Shown: positions 8,293 to 15,599 of the stretch, one piece after another
How the letters are laid out: each line of letters starts with the position of its first letter
Numbering within the stretch: position 1 is the stretch's first letter
DNA from: Anaerolineae bacterium
Lineage (GTDB): Bacteria > Chloroflexota > Anaerolineae > Promineifilales > Promineifilaceae
Length of the DNA stretch: 52,566 nucleotides
Direction: 5' to 3'
Assembly (NCBI GenBank): GCA_019637635.1
Contig: JAHBVI010000039.1
Coordinates: 1-52,566 of the forward strand
Made by a program: the position numbers and the translations under genes
The notes under the pieces: generated by a model
What the model was told of the DNA's origin: nothing
The model's database searches: none
The model's input: the letters and a program-made list of their open reading frames with translations, nothing else

Positions 8293-8300
8293 ATTCTTTT
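8293..8300. repeat. 8-bp target site duplication, right copy
   Basis: ATTCTTTT, identical to 6893-6900. Removing this copy with the element restores the pentapeptide-repeat reading frame. Confidence 0.93.
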
Positions 8301-8301
8301 G

Positions 8302-10311
8302 ATGGTAACGGTGTTGTTTCTTGGGCATATTTATGGATGGGCCTGGGTAGGTATTATAGTTTACGAATATGATGCGCCAATGATCCCGACTAAGGTAAAG
8401 GAGATCAGAACTCTTTGGGATTGGCTTGACTTGTTAATCATCCCTATAGTCCTCGCTTTAGCAGCATATTGGCTTAATCAATCCTCAAGGAAAACTGAAC
8501 GTCTGATTGCCCTTGATAAACAGAGGCAAGATACACTTGAAGCATACTATGACAGAATGACAGAGCTACTCTTGAAGCACGACCTACAAAACCCGGATGC
8601 TCGTGAAGAAGCTAAAAGAATAGCAAAAGCAAGAACTATGTCAATTCTAAGTGGGCTTGATGGTAAGAGGAAAGGACAAGTAATAAGGTTTCTGTGTGAT
8701 TCAAAATTGATAACTGGTGAAGAGCCAAGAATAGAGCTTTACTCTCCTGACCTGAGCGATGCTGAACTAAAGGAGTCCAATCTTAAAGAATTGGCATTGG
8801 GGAAGGCTATATTGCGGAATGTAAATTTCCAGGACACTGTTCTGAGTGGCGCAAATTTGCTCAGTGCAGATGTTCGAAATGCAAATCTTAATGGTACTAA
8901 TCTGAGTGAAGCGAATTTGAGCGAAGCAAATTTGAATAATTCTTCACTGATGGGCACAGATTTGAAAAATGCGACTTTAGCAGGCGTGAATTTTAATGAG
9001 GCCACTGTTGGAGAAATTGAACGATCAAAAGAAAGCAAGAAGCAAGCAAATTTTAGTGGATCAGATTTAACCAAAGCTAGTTTTCGGGATACAAACCTCA
9101 AAGGAGTGTATTTCGGAAGAAACCCGGATACTGATAAAACGACAATCCTACGAGAGGTAGACTTTACAGGTGCCATCTTAGAAACAGCAAATTTTAGTGA
9201 AGCTGATCTTACAAAAGCATTTTTTACCGATGCCACTTTGTCAGATGTAAATTTCAAGGATTCATTGTTGGTACGTGCAAATCTTGATAGAGCCAAGTTC
9301 TTTAATCAAGACTTTGGCAACGCTGGAGAATCAGTAACTAAAACAAATCAACTGTTGAGGGTTAACCTATCTAGCGCCAGCTTGGTCAAAGCCACATTGA
9401 CAAAAATGCTCTTTACCCAAGCTATACTGGTTGGAGCTGACCTTACAGGCGCTGACTTACGAGGTTCTGATTTACAAACGGCCATACTGAATAAGGTGAA
9501 ATTGAAGGACGCGAAAATTGATGAAACTACGCGAATGGATGAAAAGTGGAGGAATGTTTGGCGAATTGTTAATAGACTATGGGAACCACAGACTGACATG
9601 TTTAGTGGTGCTGACTTAAGTGATGCTTACCTGGGTAAGTCGGATCTTATAGGGATAAATCTTAGGGGTGCTATCTTGGTTGGAGTTGATCTTGAAGGAA
9701 CAAACTTGACCCAAGCGAACCTCAGAGATTCTGATTTGAGAAGTGCAACTTTAAAGAGCGCAAACTTAACAGCTACAGATTTGGTGGGGGCTGATTTACG
9801 CTGGGTTGAGTTTTTTGGGGCCTTAATGGATCACTCTACAGATGTTGAGGACAAATGGCGCTTGGTCTGGAATATAGTAAATCAGCGATCATCTATACTT
9901 AAAGTCACAGCCTTGTCTGAAATGAATCTGAAGAATGTAGACCTGTCTTACACGAATCTGAGAGGATCTGACCTAACCGGCCTAAATTTATCGGGAGCTA
10001 TTTTCAATGATGCTTTGCTGGATAATACAAAATTTATTAATTCCGAGTTGTCAGGTGGACAGTTTGAGCAAACGGCCCTCAACTATACTGATTTCAGTGA
10101 AGCAACGTTGAACGATGCCAATCTATCAAATACTCTGTTGTATGGGACCATTTTCAAGAAGGCCAAATTACGGAGAGCAGATTTAAGAAATGCCTATTTT
10201 GACGGAGTTGATCTTACTGATGCAGACTTGACTGATGCGAAAATAACACGTGAGCAATTGCAAGGAGTGAAATCGCTTGAGGGGGCTACCTTGCCAGAGG
10301 ATTTAGACTAA
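8302..10311 (+). CDS. Pentapeptide-repeat protein, distal fragment left after IS insertion
   Basis: About 669 residues from the ATG at 8302 (TTG at 8299 is in frame). It starts with the second half of one membrane helix (MVTVLFLGHIYGWAWVGII), a linker and a second hydrophobic helix (LIIPIVLALAAYWL, near residue 50). A helical region follows, then several hundred residues of A(D/N)LXX pentapeptide repeats forming a right-handed beta-helix. Two spacers break the repeats with a shared pattern (DEKWRNVWRIVN and EDKWRLVWNIVN). No enzyme motif is visible. Whether it is still translated is uncertain because the native start is on the other side of the insertion. Confidence 0.8.
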   Translation: MVTVLFLGHIYGWAWVGIIVYEYDAPMIPTKVKEIRTLWDWLDLLIIPIVLALAAYWLNQSSRKTERLIALDKQRQDTLEAYYDRMTELLLKHDLQNPDAREEAKRIAKARTMSILSGLDGKRKGQVIRFLCDSKLITGEEPRIELYSPDLSDAELKESNLKELALGKAILRNVNFQDTVLSGANLLSADVRNANLNGTNLSEANLSEANLNNSSLMGTDLKNATLAGVNFNEATVGEIERSKESKKQANFSGSDLTKASFRDTNLKGVYFGRNPDTDKTTILREVDFTGAILETANFSEADLTKAFFTDATLSDVNFKDSLLVRANLDRAKFFNQDFGNAGESVTKTNQLLRVNLSSASLVKATLTKMLFTQAILVGADLTGADLRGSDLQTAILNKVKLKDAKIDETTRMDEKWRNVWRIVNRLWEPQTDMFSGADLSDAYLGKSDLIGINLRGAILVGVDLEGTNLTQANLRDSDLRSATLKSANLTATDLVGADLRWVEFFGALMDHSTDVEDKWRLVWNIVNQRSSILKVTALSEMNLKNVDLSYTNLRGSDLTGLNLSGAIFNDALLDNTKFINSELSGGQFEQTALNYTDFSEATLNDANLSNTLLYGTIFKKAKLRRADLRNAYFDGVDLTDADLTDAKITREQLQGVKSLEGATLPEDLD

Positions 10312-10362
10312 AGTATGCAAAGCCTAATGGGGATTAGAATAAAGTAGTGGAGGAATTCTCCA

Positions 10363-10803
10363 ATGGCTCTACCAACACTTACGCATCGTACCCCGCAGAA
10401 GATAGCAGTTGGCGAGAAGGGGCAGTTTACCCGGACGTTGACGGACGGGGACGTGGCGTTATTTATCGGGGCGACGTGGGATGTGAATCCGCTGCACACC
10501 GATGACAGCTTTGCCGCCCAGACCCGCTTTGGGCGGCGTATTGTGCCCGGCCTGCTCACCGCCAGCCTGCTAACGCACATCGGCGGCCTGTGGAACTTCC
10601 TGGCCACGGAGATGCACTTTGAGTTTTTGGGGCCGGTGTACGTGGGGGATACGGTCACGGCCGTAGCCACCATCAGCGAACTCAGCGACAAAGGCTGGCT
10701 CTGGCTGGACTGTACCATTACCAACACCGCCGGGGAAACGGTCTTGACCGCACGGATTAAGGGGTTTCCCGGACAGTTTGAAGAGGTAATCGGTGAACGG
10801 TAA
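10363..10803 (+). CDS. MaoC-like (R)-specific enoyl-CoA hydratase
   Basis: 146 residues, one hot-dog domain. The hydratase 2 motif is visible: Asp and His in TWDVNPLHTDD, followed by the Gly-rich GRRIVPGLLTASLL. Such proteins hydrate trans-2-enoyl-CoA to (R)-3-hydroxyacyl-CoA and act in fatty acid or polyhydroxyalkanoate metabolism. A GGAGGAA precedes the ATG. The last codons (VIGER and the stop) are formed by the left arm of a 7-bp-period hairpin repeat (10785-10857), so the natural C-terminus may have been altered by repeat insertion. No PHA synthase is nearby. Confidence 0.88.
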   Translation: MALPTLTHRTPQKIAVGEKGQFTRTLTDGDVALFIGATWDVNPLHTDDSFAAQTRFGRRIVPGLLTASLLTHIGGLWNFLATEMHFEFLGPVYVGDTVTAVATISELSDKGWLWLDCTITNTAGETVLTARIKGFPGQFEEVIGER

Positions 10804-10857
10804 TCGGTAATCAGTACCGATCACTGACCGATTGCCGACCACCGATTACCGATTACC
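10785..10857. repeat. 7-bp-period hairpin repeat, TAATCGG type
   Basis: Units like GGTAATC repeat every 7 bp on the left and GATTACC-type units repeat inverted on the right. It fills the spacer between the MaoC and MBL genes, supplies the MaoC stop codon and ends 3 bp before the next ATG, leaving no room for a normal ribosome binding site. Confidence 0.85.
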
Positions 10858-10860
10858 TCT

Positions 10861-11775
10861 ATGCAACTTCCTCCCCATCTCCACTTCCTCCAGCGTGGCT
10901 GGATTAACAGCAACACGGTAATCATCACCGGTGGGGCGGGGCCGGTGGTGGTGGATACGGGGCATCCGTCTGATGCGGCCGAGACGGTGCGGCTGATTGG
11001 GCAGATTGTTGGTCTGGCGGACATTCGGCTGCTGGTGAACACCCATTGCCATTGGGATCATATTGGCGGGAATGGGATATTGCGCGAGGTGAGTGGGGCA
11101 CAAACGGCCGTCAGCGCGGCCACCGCTCACATCCTCACCACCCATGACCGGCGGCTGATGTGGCTGGATTATTTTGCGGCCGATTGTGAGCCGGTGACGG
11201 TGGACATTACCTGGCAGGATGGGGATATGGTGGAATTGGGTGCGTACCGATTTGAGGTCATTGCCACGCCGGGCCACGCGCCGGACAGCATTGCCCTCTA
11301 CCAACCGGAAACGCGCCTGCTCATTTCGGCGGACGCGCTGCATGAGCGGGATTGTGGTATTCTGAACACGGCCGTACACGGCGACCACATTCTCGACGAG
11401 GCGATAACCACAGTGGACAGGTTGCAACAATACGACATTGTCCTGGCGCTGCCAGGGCACGGCGGCATCATTACCAACCCATCAGCCAGTCTGCACGCCC
11501 TGGCGCGGCGGCTGGCGGAATTCAAAACGTACCCGGAGAAGATGGCGCTGCACTTATTGCGGCGGGTGACGATGACGGCCGTGTTACTCTCCCAACCAAT
11601 CGGCCGTCAACAATTTATAGAGGAAGCATTGGCACGGCCGTGGCCCCACGACTACGCCCCCCGCGCCAACTGTCTTGACCCCGAACGACTGCTGCACCAA
11701 CTTCTTGATGAGTTCATCCAACGTGGCTTGGTGCGTGAACAAGATGGGCACTTAACCAGCCTGGTGCCGCGCTGA
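10861..11775 (+). CDS. MBL-fold metallo-hydrolase
   Basis: 304 residues. The zinc motif HCHWDHIGGN is at residues 61-70, followed by the expected second His in TPGHAPDS and later Asp and His ligands (SADALHE, LPGHGG). The N-terminus WINSNTVIITGGAGPVVVDTG is typical of glyoxalase II-like hydrolases. A C-terminal helical extension after about residue 215 resembles the winged-helix tail of LACTB2-like members. The substrate cannot be read from the sequence. The start codon follows a 7-bp-period hairpin with only 3 bp between, so translation may depend on the upstream MaoC gene. Confidence 0.88.
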   Translation: MQLPPHLHFLQRGWINSNTVIITGGAGPVVVDTGHPSDAAETVRLIGQIVGLADIRLLVNTHCHWDHIGGNGILREVSGAQTAVSAATAHILTTHDRRLMWLDYFAADCEPVTVDITWQDGDMVELGAYRFEVIATPGHAPDSIALYQPETRLLISADALHERDCGILNTAVHGDHILDEAITTVDRLQQYDIVLALPGHGGIITNPSASLHALARRLAEFKTYPEKMALHLLRRVTMTAVLLSQPIGRQQFIEEALARPWPHDYAPRANCLDPERLLHQLLDEFIQRGLVREQDGHLTSLVPR

Positions 11776-11900
11776 TATGACAGGGAAAATGGGACGCGGA
11801 CGAACGCGGATGGACGCTGATTTTTACACTTTTGCTTCTTCATCTTTGCCCACTTTGCCACTTTGCACCTTTGCGTTAAAAATCCTCAAGGAGAAACCGA

Positions 11901-12926
11901 ATGGGAATTAGAGAAGCTATCGCCAAAACAATCAATTTTCAAGACCTTAGCCTGGCCGAGGCGGAAGCGGCCATGAACGACATTATGAACGGCGAAGCCA
12001 CCCCGGCCCAAATTGGCTGTTACCTGACGGCGCTGCGCATGAAGGGGGAGACGGTGGACGAAATCGCTGGCAGCGCCAAATCCATGCGGGGGCACGTGGT
12101 CCCGGTGCATGTGCCTCTGGCCGCCGGGGACATGATGGTGGATACGGTGGGCACGGGCGGCGATGGCAAACACACCTTCAACATTTCCACCACGGCTGCT
12201 TTTGTGGTGGCGGGCGCCGGCATGAAGGTGGCTAAACATGGCAACCGCGCCGCCAGCAGCAAATCCGGCTCGGCCGATGTACTCATGGCATTGGGTGGTA
12301 ATCTGGATTTGACGCCGGAGCAGGTGGCGGCTTGCGTGCAGGAAGTGGGTTTTGGTTTCCTCTATGCCATCCACCATCACCCGGCCATGCGTTTTGCCGG
12401 GCCGCCGCGCCGCGAAATCGGCCAGCGTACCATCTTCAACATCCTCGGCCCGCTCACCAACCCGGCCGGGGCCGCTTACCAGTTGATCGGCGTCTTTGAC
12501 CCCAACCTGACGGAGCCGATGGCCCAGGTGCTGCACACGTTGGGCAGCCAGGCGGCGTATGTGGTGCATGGCGCGGATGGGCTGGACGAACTGTCTACCG
12601 CCGGGGTGAATCGGGTGAGTCGGCTGCTGCACGGCCGTGTCACCACCTATGAATTGGCCCCCGCCGATTTGGGGTTAGCGCGGGGCAGTCTGGACGATTT
12701 TATCGGCGGCACGCCGGAAGAAAATGCCCAGATCACCCACGATATTTTGAGCGGCAAGGACAAAGGCCCCCGCCGCGATATCGTGCTGCTTAATGCGGCG
12801 GCGACACTTAGCGTAGATTCTGATGATCTGCGCGCAGGTCTGGCAACGGCCGTGCAAGCCATTGACAGCGGCGCCGCCCTCCACGCCCTGGAAGCGTGGG
12901 TCAAGATGAGCAATAGCTTTGGTTAG
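11901..12926 (+). CDS. trpD: Anthranilate phosphoribosyltransferase
   Basis: 341 residues, standard length. It transfers phosphoribosyl from PRPP to anthranilate, the second step of tryptophan synthesis. The PRPP and metal loop DTVGTGGDGKHTFNISTTAA starts at residue 81, KHGNRAASS at 112-120 and the GPLTNPA motif follows. AAGGAG precedes the ATG. The 125-bp upstream spacer holds AACGCGGAT-type and CTTTGC-type repeats. trpC follows after one unrelated Uma2 gene, and trpG and trpS lie upstream, so the pathway genes are co-oriented but not contiguous. Confidence 0.97.
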   Translation: MGIREAIAKTINFQDLSLAEAEAAMNDIMNGEATPAQIGCYLTALRMKGETVDEIAGSAKSMRGHVVPVHVPLAAGDMMVDTVGTGGDGKHTFNISTTAAFVVAGAGMKVAKHGNRAASSKSGSADVLMALGGNLDLTPEQVAACVQEVGFGFLYAIHHHPAMRFAGPPRREIGQRTIFNILGPLTNPAGAAYQLIGVFDPNLTEPMAQVLHTLGSQAAYVVHGADGLDELSTAGVNRVSRLLHGRVTTYELAPADLGLARGSLDDFIGGTPEENAQITHDILSGKDKGPRRDIVLLNAAATLSVDSDDLRAGLATAVQAIDSGAALHALEAWVKMSNSFG

Positions 12927-13003
12927 TTGTGTTACAATGGCGCACAAGGTAGAGACGTTGCACTGCAAGGTCTCTGCGAGCAAAACGAACAGGAGTGTGA
13001 TAG

Positions 13004-13588
13004 ATGGCAACATTAGCACCGCCAATAAAAACAGACCTACCGCCGCAAGGGGAATGGACCTATGCCGATTGGCTGCGGCTGCCGGCTGATGGTTTTAAGT
13101 ATGAAGTCATAGATGGAGAGTTATACATGAGTCCACCGCCCTCGGTATCACACCAACACACAACGTCTGACTTGTTGACGAGAATGAGAATTCACGCGCT
13201 TAATCACCAGTTGGGTCAGGTTTATGCCTCACCGATTGCTGTCAGGTTGCCCGTGCAGGATGTACCTGTACAACCGGATATTGTTTACGTCAGTACACAG
13301 AACCTCTCTATCATTGGCGAGGAGGAAATCAGTGGAACGCCCGATCTAGTCGTGGAGGTGCTATCGCCGAGCAACTGGATGTATGACCGGGGGAAGAAAC
13401 AGGAAGTGTATCGTCAGGCGGGGGTGCCGGAGTATTGGTTGGTAGATTACCGCAAAAAGACGGTGGAGGTGTTGGTGTTGGAGGAAGGGGATTACATGTT
13501 GCAAAATGTGTATAAGGTGGGAGACACGGCCGTGTCCGTCATCCTCACCAATTTTTCCGTCCCTGTGGTCGAAATCTTCCGTAAATAA
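13004..13588 (+). CDS. Uma2 family (DUF820) putative PD-(D/E)XK endonuclease
   Basis: 194 residues. The family core is clear: an N-terminal segment FKYEVIDGELYM, PDIVYVS at 91-97, the active-site-like GTPDLVVEVLSPSN starting at 111, and the Lys-containing KKQEVYRQAGVPEYWLVD. The nuclease-like fold is known, but the cellular role of Uma2 proteins is not. AGGAG lies before the ATG. A TACAAT at 12933 and a weak hairpin (12950-12978) in the spacer after trpD suggest its own promoter. It separates trpD from trpC and may be a late insertion. Confidence 0.88.
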   Translation: MATLAPPIKTDLPPQGEWTYADWLRLPADGFKYEVIDGELYMSPPPSVSHQHTTSDLLTRMRIHALNHQLGQVYASPIAVRLPVQDVPVQPDIVYVSTQNLSIIGEEEISGTPDLVVEVLSPSNWMYDRGKKQEVYRQAGVPEYWLVDYRKKTVEVLVLEEGDYMLQNVYKVGDTAVSVILTNFSVPVVEIFRK

Positions 13589-13589
13589 A

Positions 13590-13650
13590 GAGGAGAGATT
13601 AGAGATTAAATCAATCTCCTAATCTCCTAATCTCCAATCTCCAATCTCCT
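13590..13650. repeat. 7-bp-period hairpin repeat, ATTGGAG/CTCCAAT type
   Basis: GAGATTA-type units on the left face five inverted AATCTCC or AATCTCT units on the right. It occupies the whole Uma2-trpC spacer and runs up to the trpC ATG (TCTCCT-ATG), so no Shine-Dalgarno sequence is present; the adjacent arm is itself anti-SD-like. Confidence 0.88.
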
Positions 13651-14472
13651 ATGAGCGTATCAAACTTAGCCAAACAACGTGGTGAAATTCTGGACGAGAT
13701 CATGCGGCATCACCGGGAGCAACTGCCCAAAACGATGCGCGAGGTCTCCTTTGAAAATGTGCGGGCGATGGCCTCCGTGGCCCCACCCCCGGCCGATCTC
13801 TACACGGCCGTCAAATCCCCCGGCGTCTCCCTCATTGCCGAATGTAAAAAGGCGTCGCCCAGCAAAGGGCTGCTGGTGAAAAATTATGATCCGGTGAAGC
13901 TGGCGCGGGCTTATGTGAAGGCCGGGGCGCGGGCCATTTCGGTGCTGACCGACGGCCGTCACTTTCAGGGATCACTGGAACATTTGCGTGATGTTAAAGA
14001 GGCGGTCGGTTCCAAAATACCGGTGCTGCGCAAGGATTTCATCTTCCACCCGTACCAGGTGTATGAAGCGCGGGCGGCAGGGGCGGACGCCATTTTGTTG
14101 ATCGCCGCTGTGCTGGGGCCGGGCGACATGAAAGAACTGCTGGCGCTGGCGCACCAGTTGGGCATGCAGGTGTTGGTAGAGGTGCATACCGAAGCCGAAC
14201 TGGTCCAGGTGCTACCGCTGGAACCGCGCATCATTGGCGTGAACAACCGCAATTTGCAGACGTTTGAAGTAGATTTTGCGAATACGGCCCGGCTGCGGCA
14301 GTTGATACCGGCGGCGACGGCCGTCGTCGGTGAAAGTGGCTTGAAAACGGCCGAAGATGTGAAGGCGATGCAGGCCAGTGGTGTGGACGCGATTTTGGTG
14401 GGGGAGACGTTGGTGAAAAGCAAAGATGTGTATCAGGCGGCGCGGACGATGGTGATGGCGGGACGGCCGTAG
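13651..14472 (+). CDS. trpC: Indole-3-glycerol-phosphate synthase
   Basis: 273 residues, a TIM barrel. It closes carboxyphenylamino-deoxyribulose phosphate to indole glycerol phosphate. Catalytic motifs are intact: Glu64-Cys-Lys-Lys-Ala-Ser-Pro-Ser-Lys-Gly, LRKDF at 126-130, GVNNRNL and GESG near the phosphate site. The ATG directly abuts a hairpin repeat, so initiation may be SD-independent or coupled. trpB, trpA and trpF are not in the window. The stop codon overlaps an ACGGCCGT octamer. Confidence 0.96.
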   Translation: MSVSNLAKQRGEILDEIMRHHREQLPKTMREVSFENVRAMASVAPPPADLYTAVKSPGVSLIAECKKASPSKGLLVKNYDPVKLARAYVKAGARAISVLTDGRHFQGSLEHLRDVKEAVGSKIPVLRKDFIFHPYQVYEARAAGADAILLIAAVLGPGDMKELLALAHQLGMQVLVEVHTEAELVQVLPLEPRIIGVNNRNLQTFEVDFANTARLRQLIPAATAVVGESGLKTAEDVKAMQASGVDAILVGETLVKSKDVYQAARTMVMAGRP

Positions 14473-14714
14473 GGGCCTGCCCCCGTAAAAATCCGGCAAA
14501 TCTTTGGGCGTAAAGTAGACATTACCCGCAAAAATGAGTATCCTTCTCTCGAATAATTAGTCAGAAACCAGGTTTGTTATCAATATAGATTGTGCATCTG
14601 GATTACAAGCCACCTGCCATTCCAAGCGAAGTCTGCCATGCGAGGAATCTTAGAACCAGGCCCACGCGAAGGATTCCTCGCCGAAGACGGCCCGGAATGA
14701 CATAGTAGAGGACA
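14473..14714. other. Intergenic region with a TCATTCCG-type repeat
   Basis: 242 bp without a supportable gene. A diverged member of the GGATTCCTCG / CGGAATGAC repeat family lies at 14636-14702. The preceding part is AT-richer and could hold a promoter for the V4R gene, but I cannot identify one confidently. Confidence 0.5.
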
Positions 14715-15359
14715 ATGACTGAAGAACTGACCACCCCCAATTGCCAACAGTTGTTTTACCCCAATAAATTCGGCCGTATCATCATTCAAGCTCTGGAAGA
14801 CGTGATGGGCAAAAACGGTCTGAACGCCGTGCTGCATCTGGCCGGGTTGGAACAATACATCTACAACCGCCCCCCCAATAACCTGGACAAAGAGTTTTCT
14901 TTTGCCGACCTGACGGCGCTGCAAAAGGCGTTGGAAGATATGTATGGGCCGCGTGGCGGACGCGGTTTAGCCATTCGCGCCGGGCGGGCCACCTTTGAAA
15001 CTGGCCTGAAAGGGGTGGGGGCGCTGGTGGGTGTGGGGGATCTGGCCTTCCGGGTGCTGCCGCTCAATACCAAGTTGAAAATCGGTTTGCCGGCGTTAGC
15101 CCGCATCTTTTCCCAATTTTCTGACCAGATTTCTAATGTGCAAGACGAGGGGGATCATTTTGTTTACACGTTGGAACGCTGCCCCATGTGTTGTGGTCGA
15201 GAGGCGGATCGGCCGGTTTGTTACCTGGGTCTGGGGCTGCTGCAAGAGGCGCTCACCTGGGTCTCTGGCGGCAATACCTTCAAGGTGGATATGCAAACCT
15301 GTCAGGCCAAGGGGGATGATATGGGGCGGTATATTATTATCAAGAAGCCGATCACGTAA
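14715..15359 (+). CDS. V4R (4-vinyl reductase) domain protein
   Basis: 214 residues. The C-terminal half shows the V4R pattern of conserved Cys: RCPMCCGR, PVCYLGLGLLQEAL and MQTCQAKGDDMGRY, near residues 155-205. V4R domains bind small hydrophobic molecules or take part in bacteriochlorophyll-related and regulatory proteins. The N-terminal helical part (ADLTALQKALEDMYGPRGG) is typical of stand-alone V4R proteins in Chloroflexota. The ligand is unknown. AGAGGAC precedes the ATG. A hairpin repeat follows the stop. Confidence 0.8.
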   Translation: MTEELTTPNCQQLFYPNKFGRIIIQALEDVMGKNGLNAVLHLAGLEQYIYNRPPNNLDKEFSFADLTALQKALEDMYGPRGGRGLAIRAGRATFETGLKGVGALVGVGDLAFRVLPLNTKLKIGLPALARIFSQFSDQISNVQDEGDHFVYTLERCPMCCGREADRPVCYLGLGLLQEALTWVSGGNTFKVDMQTCQAKGDDMGRYIIIKKPIT

Positions 15360-15360
15360 G

Positions 15361-15432
15361 CGATTGGCGACTAGCGATTGGAGATTAGAGATTGGAGATT
15401 GAACCAATCTCCAATCTCTAATCTCCCTCAAT
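15361..15432. repeat. 7-bp-period hairpin repeat, ATTGGAG type
   Basis: GCGATTG/GAGATTG units (left) and CCAATCT-type units (right) form a long imperfect stem right after the V4R stop codon. Confidence 0.85.
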
Positions 15433-15463
15433 CTTTACCTCTTTGTTAACTCCTTTGCTGAAT

Positions 15464-15499
15464 TTGCTTGCATGTCCTGTAAGATTCACGGGGTATAAT
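15464..15499 (+). promoter_or_regulatory. Candidate promoter of the cyclase-ATPase gene
   Basis: A perfect TATAAT (15494-15499) lies about 100 bp upstream of the cyclase start. The -35 match is poor (TTGCAT at 15468 with a 20-bp gap, or TGTCCT with a 15-bp gap), so only the -10 is convincing. Confidence 0.4.
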
Positions 15500-15558
15500 C
15501 CTGGCACTCCTATCGGGCTGCCCCTGGTTAGTAGTTTCGCCATAACAGCCCCGTTTAT

Positions 15559-15591
15559 AGATTGGTTCAATCTTTAAGATTGAACCAATCT
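15559..15591. promoter_or_regulatory. Perfect 16-bp stem just upstream of the cyclase start
   Basis: AGATTGGTTCAATCTT and its exact reverse complement are separated by one base. The hairpin ends 8 bp before the ATG at 15600, and no Shine-Dalgarno sequence is seen. It could limit translation initiation or be a palindromic operator. Confidence 0.65.
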
Positions 15592-15599
15592 GGTCATTA

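Larger units (their letters stand above)
6785..10311 (+). pseudogene. Membrane pentapeptide-repeat protein gene interrupted by an insertion sequence
   Basis: The first 39 codons (6785-6900) encode a soluble N-terminus and the beginning of a membrane helix (KIISLLILL). The frame is broken at 6901 by the insertion sequence and resumes at 8301. Deleting 6901-8300 (element plus one 8-bp duplication) joins ATT CTT TT to G ATG GTA in frame and gives one protein of about 708 residues with no internal stop. The intact 670-codon distal part shows the insertion is young. The gene is AT-richer than its surroundings and lacks ACGGCCGT, which suggests horizontal acquisition before the insertion. Confidence 0.9.
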
